Below, one piece after another: positions 7,435-13,040 of a stretch of DNA of 17,367 bases; position 1 is the first letter of the stretch; the number at the start of each line of letters is the position of its first letter. The notes below the pieces were generated by a model that worked only from the letters and a program-made list of their open reading frames with translations, did no database searches and had not been told where the DNA came from. The position numbers and the translations under genes are program-made. The stretch covers positions 1-17,367 of the forward strand of contig DAOWFR010000070.1 in assembly GCA_030637925.1 (NCBI GenBank). Direction: 5' to 3'. The stretch is from Methanobacteriota archaeon. Its GTDB lineage: Archaea > Nanobdellota > Nanobdellia > Woesearchaeales > SM23-78.

Positions 7435-8286
7435 ATGATTAGTGTTAGCTTACTCTCTGCTTATGATTACTGTGCTAGAAAGCTCTTCTTAGAGCAAGTT
7501 CTAAAACTAGTGGTTATTCCTAGAGATGTTGTTGTTAAGGGCAGTATTAGACATGAGGTTCATGATAAAATTAGTAAGGCAGAAGAAAACTTTGTTAAGA
7601 GTATTAAAAAAGAGGTTAGTTATAAAGAAGTTCTTGATGGTTATAAAAAATCTCATTCAAATATTCTTAAGCAGAGCATTATCAAGAATAAGAGTAAATT
7701 AGCAGAGCTTAAGATTTCTTTATCAGAATTCTTTAAGAATACATGGCCTTTGGTGCTTAATGAGAGCAAGGACAGAGCTGTTAATGTTCATGGCTTTATA
7801 AAAAAGCACAAGGTTTATGGAGATGAGTTATGGAAAGAGCTAAGCCCAAAGATAGAAACAGAGTATTATGTTAAGTCAGAAGACTTAATACTAAAAGGGG
7901 TGGTTGATAAACTTGAAATATATGAGAATAAGCTTGTAAGAGAAGTGGTTCCTTATGAATTAAAAACAGGCAAGGCTCCTAGAGAAGGTGTCTGGCCTGG
8001 TCATAAACTACAAACAGGAGCCTATGTATTGCTCTTAGAGAAGAATAAGATGTTTGTAAGAGAAGCCTTTGTAAAGTACCTTGATATTAATGAAGCAAGG
8101 CAGATAATGATGAATCCTTTTCTTGAAAAGAATGTATTGGAGACAAGGGATAAGGTATTAGAGTTATTCAAAGGTAAAGAAATACCTGTTATATGCGATA
8201 ACAAGAATAAATGTGCTTCTTGCCCTCTTAAAGATAAGTGTTATGATGAAAAATTTATAAACAGAAGAATGTCTCTTCTTTCTTGA
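7435..8286 (+). CDS. Stand-alone Cas4-like PD-(D/E)XK Fe-S nuclease
   Basis: Cas4/AddB-type nucleases cut single-stranded DNA ends and carry a [4Fe-4S] cluster. Here Cys13 (YDYCARKLF) and C-terminal Cys260, Cys263 and Cys269 (CASCPLKDKC) form the expected cluster ligands; Cys254 is an extra cysteine nearby. The nuclease core is visible as His40 (IRHEVHD), Asp158 (LKGVVDKLEI), the Glu175-x-Lys177 pair in YELKTGK, and the RecB-type QTGAY motif at 193-197. At 283 residues it is longer than the roughly 200 of typical Cas4, with a lysine-rich helical insertion at about 45-110. No CRISPR repeats or other cas genes are in the window, so it is best read as a solo Cas4 for DNA repair or maintenance. 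The tRNA promoter overlaps its 3' end. Confidence 0.82.
   Translation: MISVSLLSAYDYCARKLFLEQVLKLVVIPRDVVVKGSIRHEVHDKISKAEENFVKSIKKEVSYKEVLDGYKKSHSNILKQSIIKNKSKLAELKISLSEFFKNTWPLVLNESKDRAVNVHGFIKKHKVYGDELWKELSPKIETEYYVKSEDLILKGVVDKLEIYENKLVREVVPYELKTGKAPREGVWPGHKLQTGAYVLLLEKNKMFVREAFVKYLDINEARQIMMNPFLEKNVLETRDKVLELFKGKEIPVICDNKNKCASCPLKDKCYDEKFINRRMSLLS
8254..8261 (+). promoter_or_regulatory. TATA box of tRNA-Val gene, inside the Cas4-like CDS
   Basis: TTTATAAA lies within the last codons of the nuclease gene, 30 nt before the first base of the tRNA. This matches the archaeal tRNA promoter spacing. The tRNA therefore seems to be expressed from a promoter buried in an upstream coding region. 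Confidence 0.5.
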
Positions 8287-8311
8287 TTTTAGGGCCTGTG
8301 GTCTAGTGGCT

Positions 8312-8326
8312 TAAGTAATTCCACAA
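8312..8326 (+). other. 15-nt tRNA intron in the D loop (between positions 20a and 21)
   Basis: A complete bulge-helix-bulge is visible. The 4-bp central helix is GTGG (8306-8309) with CCAC (8321-8324). The 3-nt bulges are CT/T (8310-8312) and AA/A (8325-8327). The intron side is closed by two A-T pairs around a GTAA tetraloop (8315-8318, GNRA type). Cutting between bulge positions two and three on each strand removes exactly 15 nt and restores the regular D loop. The exon-side helix is weak (one A-T pair, then the 3-bp D stem). Confidence 0.85.
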
Positions 8327-8343
8327 ATGACATCACCCTCACA

Positions 8344-8387
8344 TGCACAGCTCTGCTGGGCGTCCAAAAAGCAGGGCTTTTTGAGAA
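8344..8387 (+). other. 44-nt canonical tRNA intron between positions 37 and 38
   Basis: The central helix is CTCA (8338-8341, tRNA positions 32-35) with TGAG (8382-8385). The bulges are CA/T (8342-8344) and AA/C (8386-8388). The exon side is the 5-bp anticodon stem. The intron folds into an 8-bp hairpin, AGCTCTGC (8349-8356) with GCAGGGCT (8371-8378), allowing one G-T pair. This is the standard archaeal intron position. Confidence 0.93.
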
Positions 8388-8443
8388 CGGTGGAAGTCGC
8401 CAGTTCGAGTCTGGCCAGGCCCATCCTTAAAATTATTAAGAAA

Positions 8444-9349
8444 ATGTTAGATGATCCTAAGCTAGAAAAAGCCCTGCCAAATTATCTTAAGATTCTTAGA
8501 GGAGAAAAAAAGCCTAGGTTTAAGCTTAATAATAAATTATTAGATGAGAAAATAAAAACTGCTCATAAGATTCTTGAGAATTGTGAGTTATGTGAGCATA
8601 AGTGCAAGGTTAACAGGTCAAAAGATAAAGCAGGTGTTTGCACTGTGGGTGATAAGCTTAATGTTTCTAGTTATTTTGTTCATCTGGGAGAAGAATACTT
8701 TATTGTGCCTAGCTTTACAATCTTTTTTATGAACTGCACTTTTAAATGTCAATTCTGCCAGAACTGGACTATTAGCCAGGGCTTTGAAATAGGTCATACT
8801 TTTACAGAGGAAGAATTAGCCAGTATTATTGATACTCATAGTCACTGCAGAAATATGAATTTTGTAGGAGGAGAACCAACCCCTTACCTACCATTTATAT
8901 TAAAAACTTTAAAGTTTGTTAAGAGCAACCTACCGGTTGTTTGGAACTCTAATTTTTACATGTCAGAGAAGAGCATGGAATTATTAAAAGGCATGATAGA
9001 TATTTATCTAAGTGATTTTAAGTATGGAAATGATAAGTGTGCTAAAAGATTGAGTAAAATAGATAATTATATGGAGGTTGTTAAGAGAAACCACTTATTA
9101 GCATTTAAAGACTCAGAATTAGTTATAAGACAACTTGTTCTACCTAACCATTTTGAGTGCTGCACAGAGCCAATCCTAGAGTTTATTGCTAAGAACTTTA
9201 AGGACAAAGTAATTGTTAATATTATGGACCAGTATCGTCCAGAGTATAAAGCCAAGGATTACCCTGAGATTAACAGAGGATTACAAAAAAAAGAGATAGA
9301 AAAAGCAATGAATTATGCTGAGGAGCTAGGATTGAATTTTACACCCTAA
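8444..9349 (+). CDS. Radical-SAM protein, PflX/COG1313-like
   Basis: This 301-residue protein carries the radical-SAM cluster motif C-x3-C-x2-C at Cys98, Cys102 and Cys105 (NCTFKCQFCQNW). It also has an N-terminal Cys cluster at 47, 50, 54 and 66. Blocks such as FVGGEPTPYLP (140-150), IDIYLSDFKYGN (185-196) and VNIMDQYRPEYKA (258-270) are typical of the pyruvate-formate-lyase-activase-related COG1313 group, whose substrate is unknown. The frame stays open back to an ATG at 8327 inside the tRNA, but that start would translate tRNA sequence, so the ATG at 8444 is chosen. No TATA box sits at the usual distance, so it may be co-transcribed with the tRNA. The 3' end overlaps the convergent AAA gene by 11 bp. 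Confidence 0.85.
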   Translation: MLDDPKLEKALPNYLKILRGEKKPRFKLNNKLLDEKIKTAHKILENCELCEHKCKVNRSKDKAGVCTVGDKLNVSSYFVHLGEEYFIVPSFTIFFMNCTFKCQFCQNWTISQGFEIGHTFTEEELASIIDTHSHCRNMNFVGGEPTPYLPFILKTLKFVKSNLPVVWNSNFYMSEKSMELLKGMIDIYLSDFKYGNDKCAKRLSKIDNYMEVVKRNHLLAFKDSELVIRQLVLPNHFECCTEPILEFIAKNFKDKVIVNIMDQYRPEYKAKDYPEINRGLQKKEIEKAMNYAEELGLNFTP

Positions 9350-10394
9350 CCCTCAACCTCTTAACATGAGGGCTGGCCTGCCATAATTGTTTTCTTTGTT
9401 TTTTACCTGCTTTTACAACTGCTCCTTTGGCTTTTAACTCTCTGAGCTTCATCCAAACTGTTGACTCAGAAATCTTAAAATTTCTAGACAGTTCTGTTGT
9501 GGTTTTAGAGCCTGTCATTAAGAAAACAAGCCATTCTCTCTGTTGCTTGCTAAACCTCTTTTCAAAGGCTTGTAATTTTCTTTTCTTAGTCTCCTTTTCA
9601 AGATAAACATATGCATTAACATTAACTTTTTGAAGTTCAAGAATCTCTTTTGCTCCCCAATAAGTAACTAGATAAGTTGGATTCACAAGCATAGGATTGT
9701 TATGCTTGAACTTTCTGTAGTGAAAGTCAAAGATCATGTCTGTATACTCCAATAACTTACGAGGGTTACCATCAGCACAAGCAACTAACAGGTTAAGAGC
9801 CTCGTTATGTAGTTTGTTATAATAATTAGCCCCTCTTCTGCCTTTTAACCTTAGATTAAGGATTTCTTTCATCTCTTCATCATCAAGAGTAGGTAAGAGA
9901 AGGGTTCTACTACCTAATCTTTCCTTAAAAGCAGGAGTTACATTTTTTAAGTACTTGCTTATCTGAGCTATGATTATGCTCTTAATCTTTCTTTCATCAG
10001 GATTCTCCCATTTAGCCCTGGCATCAAGAATAAGGTTTTTATCAGTTGCCTGAAACTCGTCTATGATTAATACAGGTGTCTTAGAAGGATATTTCTTAAA
10101 CCTAATCCTATCAAAGAAGTTTCTCTTGCTCTTAAGCTCTTTCTCAAGGTTAAAGTCTTTGGGTAATTCTTGTGCATCAAGATAAATCATGGTATGATTC
10201 CTAAGGTTTCCCTGAATCTTCATAAGCAAGGATGATTTGCCAGAACCTGTTAAGCCATTAAGAAAGCATATCTCTCCTTTAAGGACATGATTAACAAGTT
10301 GCTCTTCTTGTCTTTCCAAGCCCACAACCAAAGGATTAGGCCTGACGTCCAAGGGGTTGGCTTTAAACCCGAGCTGCTCATACCAGGGGCTCAT
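9339..10394 (-). CDS. AAA ATPase with C-terminal winged-helix domain (Orc1/Cdc6- or ExeA-like)
   Basis: A 351-residue cytosolic protein. The N-terminus WYEQLGFKANPLDVRPNP resembles the lead-in of ExeA/TniB-type and Cdc6-type ATPases. Walker A is GLTGSGKS (47-54). Walker B is VLIIDEFQ (108-115). A sensor-2-like GNPRKLLEYTD starts at 209. A helix-turn-helix at about 297-325 (TTTELSRNFKISESTVWMKL) is followed by a basic tail ending KRLRVRV. This suggests ATP-controlled DNA binding. It is not clearly a replication initiator: length is modest, and no origin repeats are visible next to it. A role as a regulator or chromosome factor is equally possible. A strong TATA box lies 21 nt before the ATG, with no Shine-Dalgarno. 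Confidence 0.65.
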   Translation of the reverse strand: MSPWYEQLGFKANPLDVRPNPLVVGLERQEEQLVNHVLKGEICFLNGLTGSGKSSLLMKIQGNLRNHTMIYLDAQELPKDFNLEKELKSKRNFFDRIRFKKYPSKTPVLIIDEFQATDKNLILDARAKWENPDERKIKSIIIAQISKYLKNVTPAFKERLGSRTLLLPTLDDEEMKEILNLRLKGRRGANYYNKLHNEALNLLVACADGNPRKLLEYTDMIFDFHYRKFKHNNPMLVNPTYLVTYWGAKEILELQKVNVNAYVYLEKETKKRKLQAFEKRFSKQQREWLVFLMTGSKTTTELSRNFKISESTVWMKLRELKAKGAVVKAGKKQRKQLWQASPHVKRLRVRV

Positions 10395-10415
10395 ATTATT
10401 ATTTATATTATTCAG

Positions 10416-10426
10416 ATTATATAAAT
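10416..10426 (-). promoter_or_regulatory. TATA box of AAA/winged-helix gene
   Basis: ATTTATATAAT on the minus strand, about 21 nt before the ATG at 10394. It fits a leaderless transcript. Confidence 0.55.
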
Positions 10427-10457
10427 CTTACCTTAAAAATGGTTTCTGAGCAAAAAC

Positions 10458-10465
10458 TTTATATA
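10458..10465 (+). promoter_or_regulatory. TATA box of PRC-barrel gene
   Basis: TTTATATA, 58 nt before the start at 10524. It predicts a leader of about 30-35 nt, unlike the leaderless neighbours, and agrees with the Shine-Dalgarno found in that leader. Confidence 0.5.
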
Positions 10466-10511
10466 CTACAACCCACTCAACAAATACTAGATTTTTCACG
10501 ATAATCTATTT

Positions 10512-10516
10512 GGAGG
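10512..10516 (+). promoter_or_regulatory. Shine-Dalgarno that selects the PRC-barrel start
   Basis: GGAGG is followed by two in-frame ATGs. It is 1 nt from the ATG at 10518 but 7 nt from the ATG at 10524. Only the second spacing suits initiation, so 10524 is taken as the start. Confidence 0.6.
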
Positions 10517-10523
10517 GATGATT

Positions 10524-10787
10524 ATGGCTGAGGAGGATAAGAAGTTTTCAAAACAATTAATTGGTAAAACTGTTGTTTCTAAGACTGGTAAGAGGTTTGG
10601 AGAAGTAGGAGACATAATCTTTGAGACTGGTTCAGGAGAACTGATTCATATGGTGCTAAAAAACCCTACTAGCTACACAGAGAGGTTAGAGCTTGAGAAG
10701 AGCAAGGAAGGAGATATGCTAATACCTTTTAGCGCAGTAATAGCAATAGGAGACTTCATGGTAGTTGCAGAGGAGGATATTGTGTAA
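10524..10787 (+). CDS. PRC-barrel domain protein
   Basis: An 87-residue protein that is essentially one PRC-barrel. It reads LIGKTVVSKTGKRFGEVGDIIFE, then a beta-rich middle, then IPFSAVIAIGDFMVVAEED. The domain is a small beta barrel found in RimM and photosynthetic reaction centres. In archaea, single-domain versions are widespread, and some have been tied to cell division (CdpB-type proteins). No cleavable signal or membrane segment is seen. The leader with Shine-Dalgarno sets it apart from neighbouring leaderless genes and may mean steady, strong translation. It precedes the RFC gene by 80 bp, but that gene has its own promoter. Confidence 0.8.
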   Translation: MAEEDKKFSKQLIGKTVVSKTGKRFGEVGDIIFETGSGELIHMVLKNPTSYTERLELEKSKEGDMLIPFSAVIAIGDFMVVAEEDIV

Positions 10788-10834
10788 AATTATTTATTAT
10801 TATTCTATTCAATTACTTGTTCTTAGCATAAGTT

Positions 10835-10841
10835 TTTTAAA
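10835..10841 (+). promoter_or_regulatory. TATA box of RFC small-subunit gene
   Basis: TTTTAAA, 26 nt before the ATG at 10868. No Shine-Dalgarno is present. Confidence 0.4.
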
Positions 10842-10867
10842 CAAACCAGAATTCTTATTTTAATTAA

Positions 10868-11842
10868 ATGAAGCAAGAAGACATTGCCATCTGGACTGAG
10901 AAGTACAGACCAAAAGATTTTGATGAGATTAAAGGTCAAGATGAGATTGTTAAGAGAGCAGAGGCTTTTGTTAAGAAAAAGAACATGCCTCACTTGCTCT
11001 TTGCAGGCCCTGCTGGTGTTGGAAAAACAACCCTTACCTTAGTTATTGCTAGGAAGCTGTTTGGTGATAAATGGAGAGAGAACTTCTTAGAGCTTAATGC
11101 TAGTGATGAAAGAGGAATAGATGTTATCAGAGTAAAAGTTAAGGATTTTGCAAGAACAAGAGCAATAGGAGATGTTCCTTTTAAGATTATTTATCTTGAT
11201 GAGTGTGATGCTCTTACCAAGGATGCACAGCAAGCACTTAGGAGGACAATGGAAAATTACACTCAGACATGCAGGTTTATTCTTAGCTGTAATTATTCTT
11301 CAAAAATAATTGACCCTATACAGTCAAGGTGTAGTGTTTTCAGGTTTAAGCCATTGGCAAAAGAAGATATCCTTAAGATTACTGATAAGATAGCTAGGAC
11401 AGAGAAACTAGGCATTGACTCAAAGGCAAAACAAGCTCTTTATGAGATTAGCCATGGTGATTGCAGAAGGCTTGAGAATATTATGCAGAGCAGTGCTGCT
11501 ATTAAGAACAAGATAACAGAAGAATTAATCTATAGTGTTGCTAGTGCTGCTAAACCCAAGGAAATAAATGAAGTATTAAACTTATGTGTAAAAGGAGATT
11601 TCTCAAGTGCAAAAAATAAACTTCTTGATACCATGCTTAACCATGGCTTAGCAGGTCTTGATATTATAAAACAAATACAACAAGAAATCTGGCGCTTAGA
11701 AAATGTTGATAGCAAGAAAAAGCTTGAAATGGTAAAAGAATGCGGAGAAGCAGAGTTCAGAATGGTAGAAGGCAGTGATGAATTCATACAGTTAGAAGCA
11801 TTACTAAGTAAGTTTGTGTTGGTTAATATCCAAGTTTCTTGA
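10868..11842 (+). CDS. rfcS: Replication factor C small subunit (clamp loader)
   Basis: An AAA+ ATPase that, with the large RFC subunit, opens the PCNA ring and places it on primer-template DNA. Family signatures are complete: WTEKYRPKDFDEIKGQ at the start, Walker A GPAGVGKTT (47-55), the DECD box (111-114), sensor-1 Asn142 (SCNYSSKI) and the SRC arginine-finger motif (153-155). A helical C-terminal collar follows. Its 324 residues match archaeal RfcS. It is codirectional with the PRC-barrel gene and meets the minus-strand gene at 11843 with no base between the stop codons. The FEN1 at the left edge works on the same clamp. Confidence 0.96.
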   Translation: MKQEDIAIWTEKYRPKDFDEIKGQDEIVKRAEAFVKKKNMPHLLFAGPAGVGKTTLTLVIARKLFGDKWRENFLELNASDERGIDVIRVKVKDFARTRAIGDVPFKIIYLDECDALTKDAQQALRRTMENYTQTCRFILSCNYSSKIIDPIQSRCSVFRFKPLAKEDILKITDKIARTEKLGIDSKAKQALYEISHGDCRRLENIMQSSAAIKNKITEELIYSVASAAKPKEINEVLNLCVKGDFSSAKNKLLDTMLNHGLAGLDIIKQIQQEIWRLENVDSKKKLEMVKECGEAEFRMVEGSDEFIQLEALLSKFVLVNIQVS

Positions 11843-12106
11843 TTATTTTTGTATTATTTCTGGAGAAGGAATTTCCTTAAGTTTGTCATAATCTTTAACA
11901 CAGGTTATAAGCGCGGGTTTTTTATCTTTATGAAGTTTAGCAAGTTGTAATTTATCATCTCCTGAGTCAATTATCTTTTGTTTATAAATAACTACATAGG
12001 TTTCTTTTCCATATGCACTTTTAATTGTATCTTTTAACCTTTTAAAAAACAGAGTGTTCATTTCCCATTCCTTCATAATTTCTTTTTCTAGTTTTGAATT
12101 GGTCAT
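11843..12106 (-). CDS. Small DUF5678-like protein
   Basis: An 87-residue protein without signal peptide or membrane segment. Residues about 34-83 (GKETYVVIYKQKIIDSGDD, then LITCV and EIPSPEI) resemble DUF5678, a small beta-rich domain common in archaea with no assigned function. The first 30 residues form a charged helix. It starts 9 nt after the stop of the tyrosine-rich gene at 12116, so the two are likely one transcript. GGTGA (12111-12115) serves as Shine-Dalgarno, 4 nt before the ATG. Its stop codon directly abuts that of RFC. Confidence 0.65.
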   Translation of the reverse strand: MTNSKLEKEIMKEWEMNTLFFKRLKDTIKSAYGKETYVVIYKQKIIDSGDDKLQLAKLHKDKKPALITCVKDYDKLKEIPSPEIIQK

Positions 12107-12110
12107 AATA

Positions 12111-12115
12111 TCACC
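12111..12115 (-). promoter_or_regulatory. Shine-Dalgarno of DUF5678-like gene
   Basis: GGTGA begins directly after the stop codon of the upstream gene and 4 nt before the ATG at 12106. It supports translation as second gene of a two-gene operon. Confidence 0.45.
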
Positions 12116-12502
12116 TTAGTAATAAAACCTCTCTGGCCACAAATCTCTTACATACCATTGATGATTCCACATTCTTCTGGGCTCCAAGAGCCATGGATTC
12201 ATATAATACTGGTACATTTCCTTATTGTCTATGTATATATAGCTGTTATATGTCACCCTGCCAAATCTATCTGGTGTGCCTGGCATTAAGAATGGGCTCC
12301 AACCATGAGGGCCATAACCACCAACATAATTAGCTGCTCCTGAGCCTCTATAAGCATTAAAGGGTATGTAACCCAGGTTATATCTATAATTATATTGTCC
12401 ATAATATGAGGGCTTGTTATAAGCATATGGCTGATAAGCAAACCCTGCAAATACTAAAAGAATTGTTAAGATTATTCCTTGAATTAATACTTTATTATTC
12501 AT
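12116..12502 (-). CDS. Small exported tyrosine/tryptophan-rich protein
   Basis: 128 residues. A signal peptide (KVLIQGIILTILLVFAGFA) should be cut at about residue 22, giving a mature N-terminus YQPYAYNKPSYY. The mature chain is unusually aromatic: 21 Tyr and 5 Trp in the whole protein. It has no cysteine. I recognise no domain. It aligns with the upstream protein at 12563 over the first mature residues (A-Y-x-P-Y-A-Y, then S-Y-x-x-Y) and in a central GSGAANYVG versus GAGSANIIG, so the two look like diverged paralogues. The role is unknown. A structural or adhesive cell-surface part would fit the composition, but that is inference. Confidence 0.7.
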   Translation of the reverse strand: MNNKVLIQGIILTILLVFAGFAYQPYAYNKPSYYGQYNYRYNLGYIPFNAYRGSGAANYVGGYGPHGWSPFLMPGTPDRFGRVTYNSYIYIDNKEMYQYYMNPWLLEPRRMWNHQWYVRDLWPERFYY

Positions 12503-12532
12503 TTTCTATAAAAAAATTTAAGTTTTTAAAAT

Positions 12533-12539
12533 AAAAAAA
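12533..12539 (-). terminator. T-tract terminator after the 12563 gene
   Basis: Seven consecutive T on the minus strand, 23 nt after the stop codon of the upstream gene and before the next start. It fits archaeal oligo-T termination. No clear hairpin is needed or seen. Confidence 0.35.
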
Positions 12540-12562
12540 GACTTTTACATTGGCTTCTATTA

Positions 12563-12934
12563 TTACCAGTAGTTAGACCCATAGTTAGAACCGTATCCAC
12601 CATAGCCTCCGTATCCATAACCCCTTGCATTACAGCCTTGATAAAAAAAGGCTTGCCTTTGAATGCATGGTGCTTGGTAATAGGTTCCTGGTCTTAACCC
12701 GATTATATTAGCACTGCCTGCTCCAAAAAAGCCTCCTATCCTTATAGGCATAGTAGGAGCATACCTAGGGTAGTATCTACTAAAAGTAGGGATGCTTGGC
12801 ATTCCACAACCCACACAACTATAGCTCTCATATGATCGTGGTGTGTAAGCGTACGGTGTATAGGCTGATACTAAACTCACAGACATCACTATGCCCAGAA
12901 CCACTAAGCCGAGCAATAATATTTTTTTGTTCAT
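12563..12934 (-). CDS. Small exported Tyr/Gly-rich protein with four cysteines
   Basis: 123 residues. A signal peptide (KKILLLGLVVLGIVMSVSLVSA) is followed by a mature N-terminus YTPYAYTPRSYESY, nearly the same as in the protein at 12116. Four cysteines follow (SCVGC, APCIQ, QGCNA), able to form two disulphides. The tail is low-complexity GYGYGGYGGYGSNYGSNYW. There are 17 tyrosines in total. No known domain is recognised. Such Gly-Tyr tails occur in matrix, adhesive and assembly-prone proteins of many organisms, so a surface-assembly role is possible but unproven. A G-rich Shine-Dalgarno and a distant TATA box suggest a leadered, well-translated mRNA. Confidence 0.72.
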   Translation of the reverse strand: MNKKILLLGLVVLGIVMSVSLVSAYTPYAYTPRSYESYSCVGCGMPSIPTFSRYYPRYAPTMPIRIGGFFGAGSANIIGLRPGTYYQAPCIQRQAFFYQGCNARGYGYGGYGGYGSNYGSNYW

Positions 12935-12943
12935 TTTATTCTT

Positions 12944-12949
12944 CCCCCC
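12944..12949 (-). promoter_or_regulatory. G6 Shine-Dalgarno-like element
   Basis: Six G on the minus strand, 9 nt before the ATG at 12934. It is an unusual all-G form of the ribosome-binding site in an otherwise AT-rich leader. Confidence 0.4.
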
Positions 12950-12991
12950 TATAAATTAAAGGAATTATTACTTAAGAGTAAAGATAATTTA

Positions 12992-12999
12992 TTTATAAA
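12992..12999 (-). promoter_or_regulatory. TATA box of the Gly/Tyr-rich protein gene
   Basis: TTTATAAA, 57 nt before the ATG at 12934. It predicts a leader of about 30 nt that contains the G6 element. Confidence 0.45.
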
Positions 13000-13040
13000 G
13001 ATTTCGTTTTTAACCACAGAAAAGTGATGAACTCCTCATC

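Larger units (their letters stand above)
8292..8423 (+). tRNA. tRNA-Val (anticodon CAC) with two introns
   Basis: The acceptor stem is GGGCCTG (8292-8298) paired with CAGGCCC (8416-8422), discriminator A8423, no encoded CCA. The T arm is GCCAG-TTCGAGT-CTGGC (8399-8415), the variable loop 8394-8398, and the anticodon stem TCACC/GGTGG (8333-8337 with 8389-8393). The D stem is GTC/GAC (8301-8303, 8329-8331). Removing 8312-8326 and 8344-8387 leaves a standard 73-nt tRNA with D loop AGTGGCTA and anticodon loop CTCACAC, so the anticodon is CAC, reading GUG. Both introns sit in bulge-helix-bulge motifs. The TATA box lies in the preceding gene. The next coding region starts 20 nt after the 3' end, without a TATA box of its own. 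Confidence 0.93.

Noticed and set aside
8344..8387. A box C/D guide RNA inside the 44-nt tRNA intron
   Set aside because: No C box (RTGATGA) or D box (CTGA) pair is present. The intron is a plain hairpin.
8327..8443. Upstream extension of the radical-SAM frame to an ATG at 8327
   Set aside because: This ATG lies in the D arm of the tRNA gene, and the extra 39 residues would be tRNA sequence. Homology begins after the ATG at 8444.
10518..10523. ATG at 10518 as start of the PRC-barrel gene
   Set aside because: It is 1 nt from the Shine-Dalgarno. The ATG at 10524 has normal spacing.
13025..13031. GTGATGA, a perfect C box, as a possible C/D sRNA
   Set aside because: No matching D box (CTGA) is seen within the usual 50-60 nt, and the stretch runs into the lipoprotein gene end.
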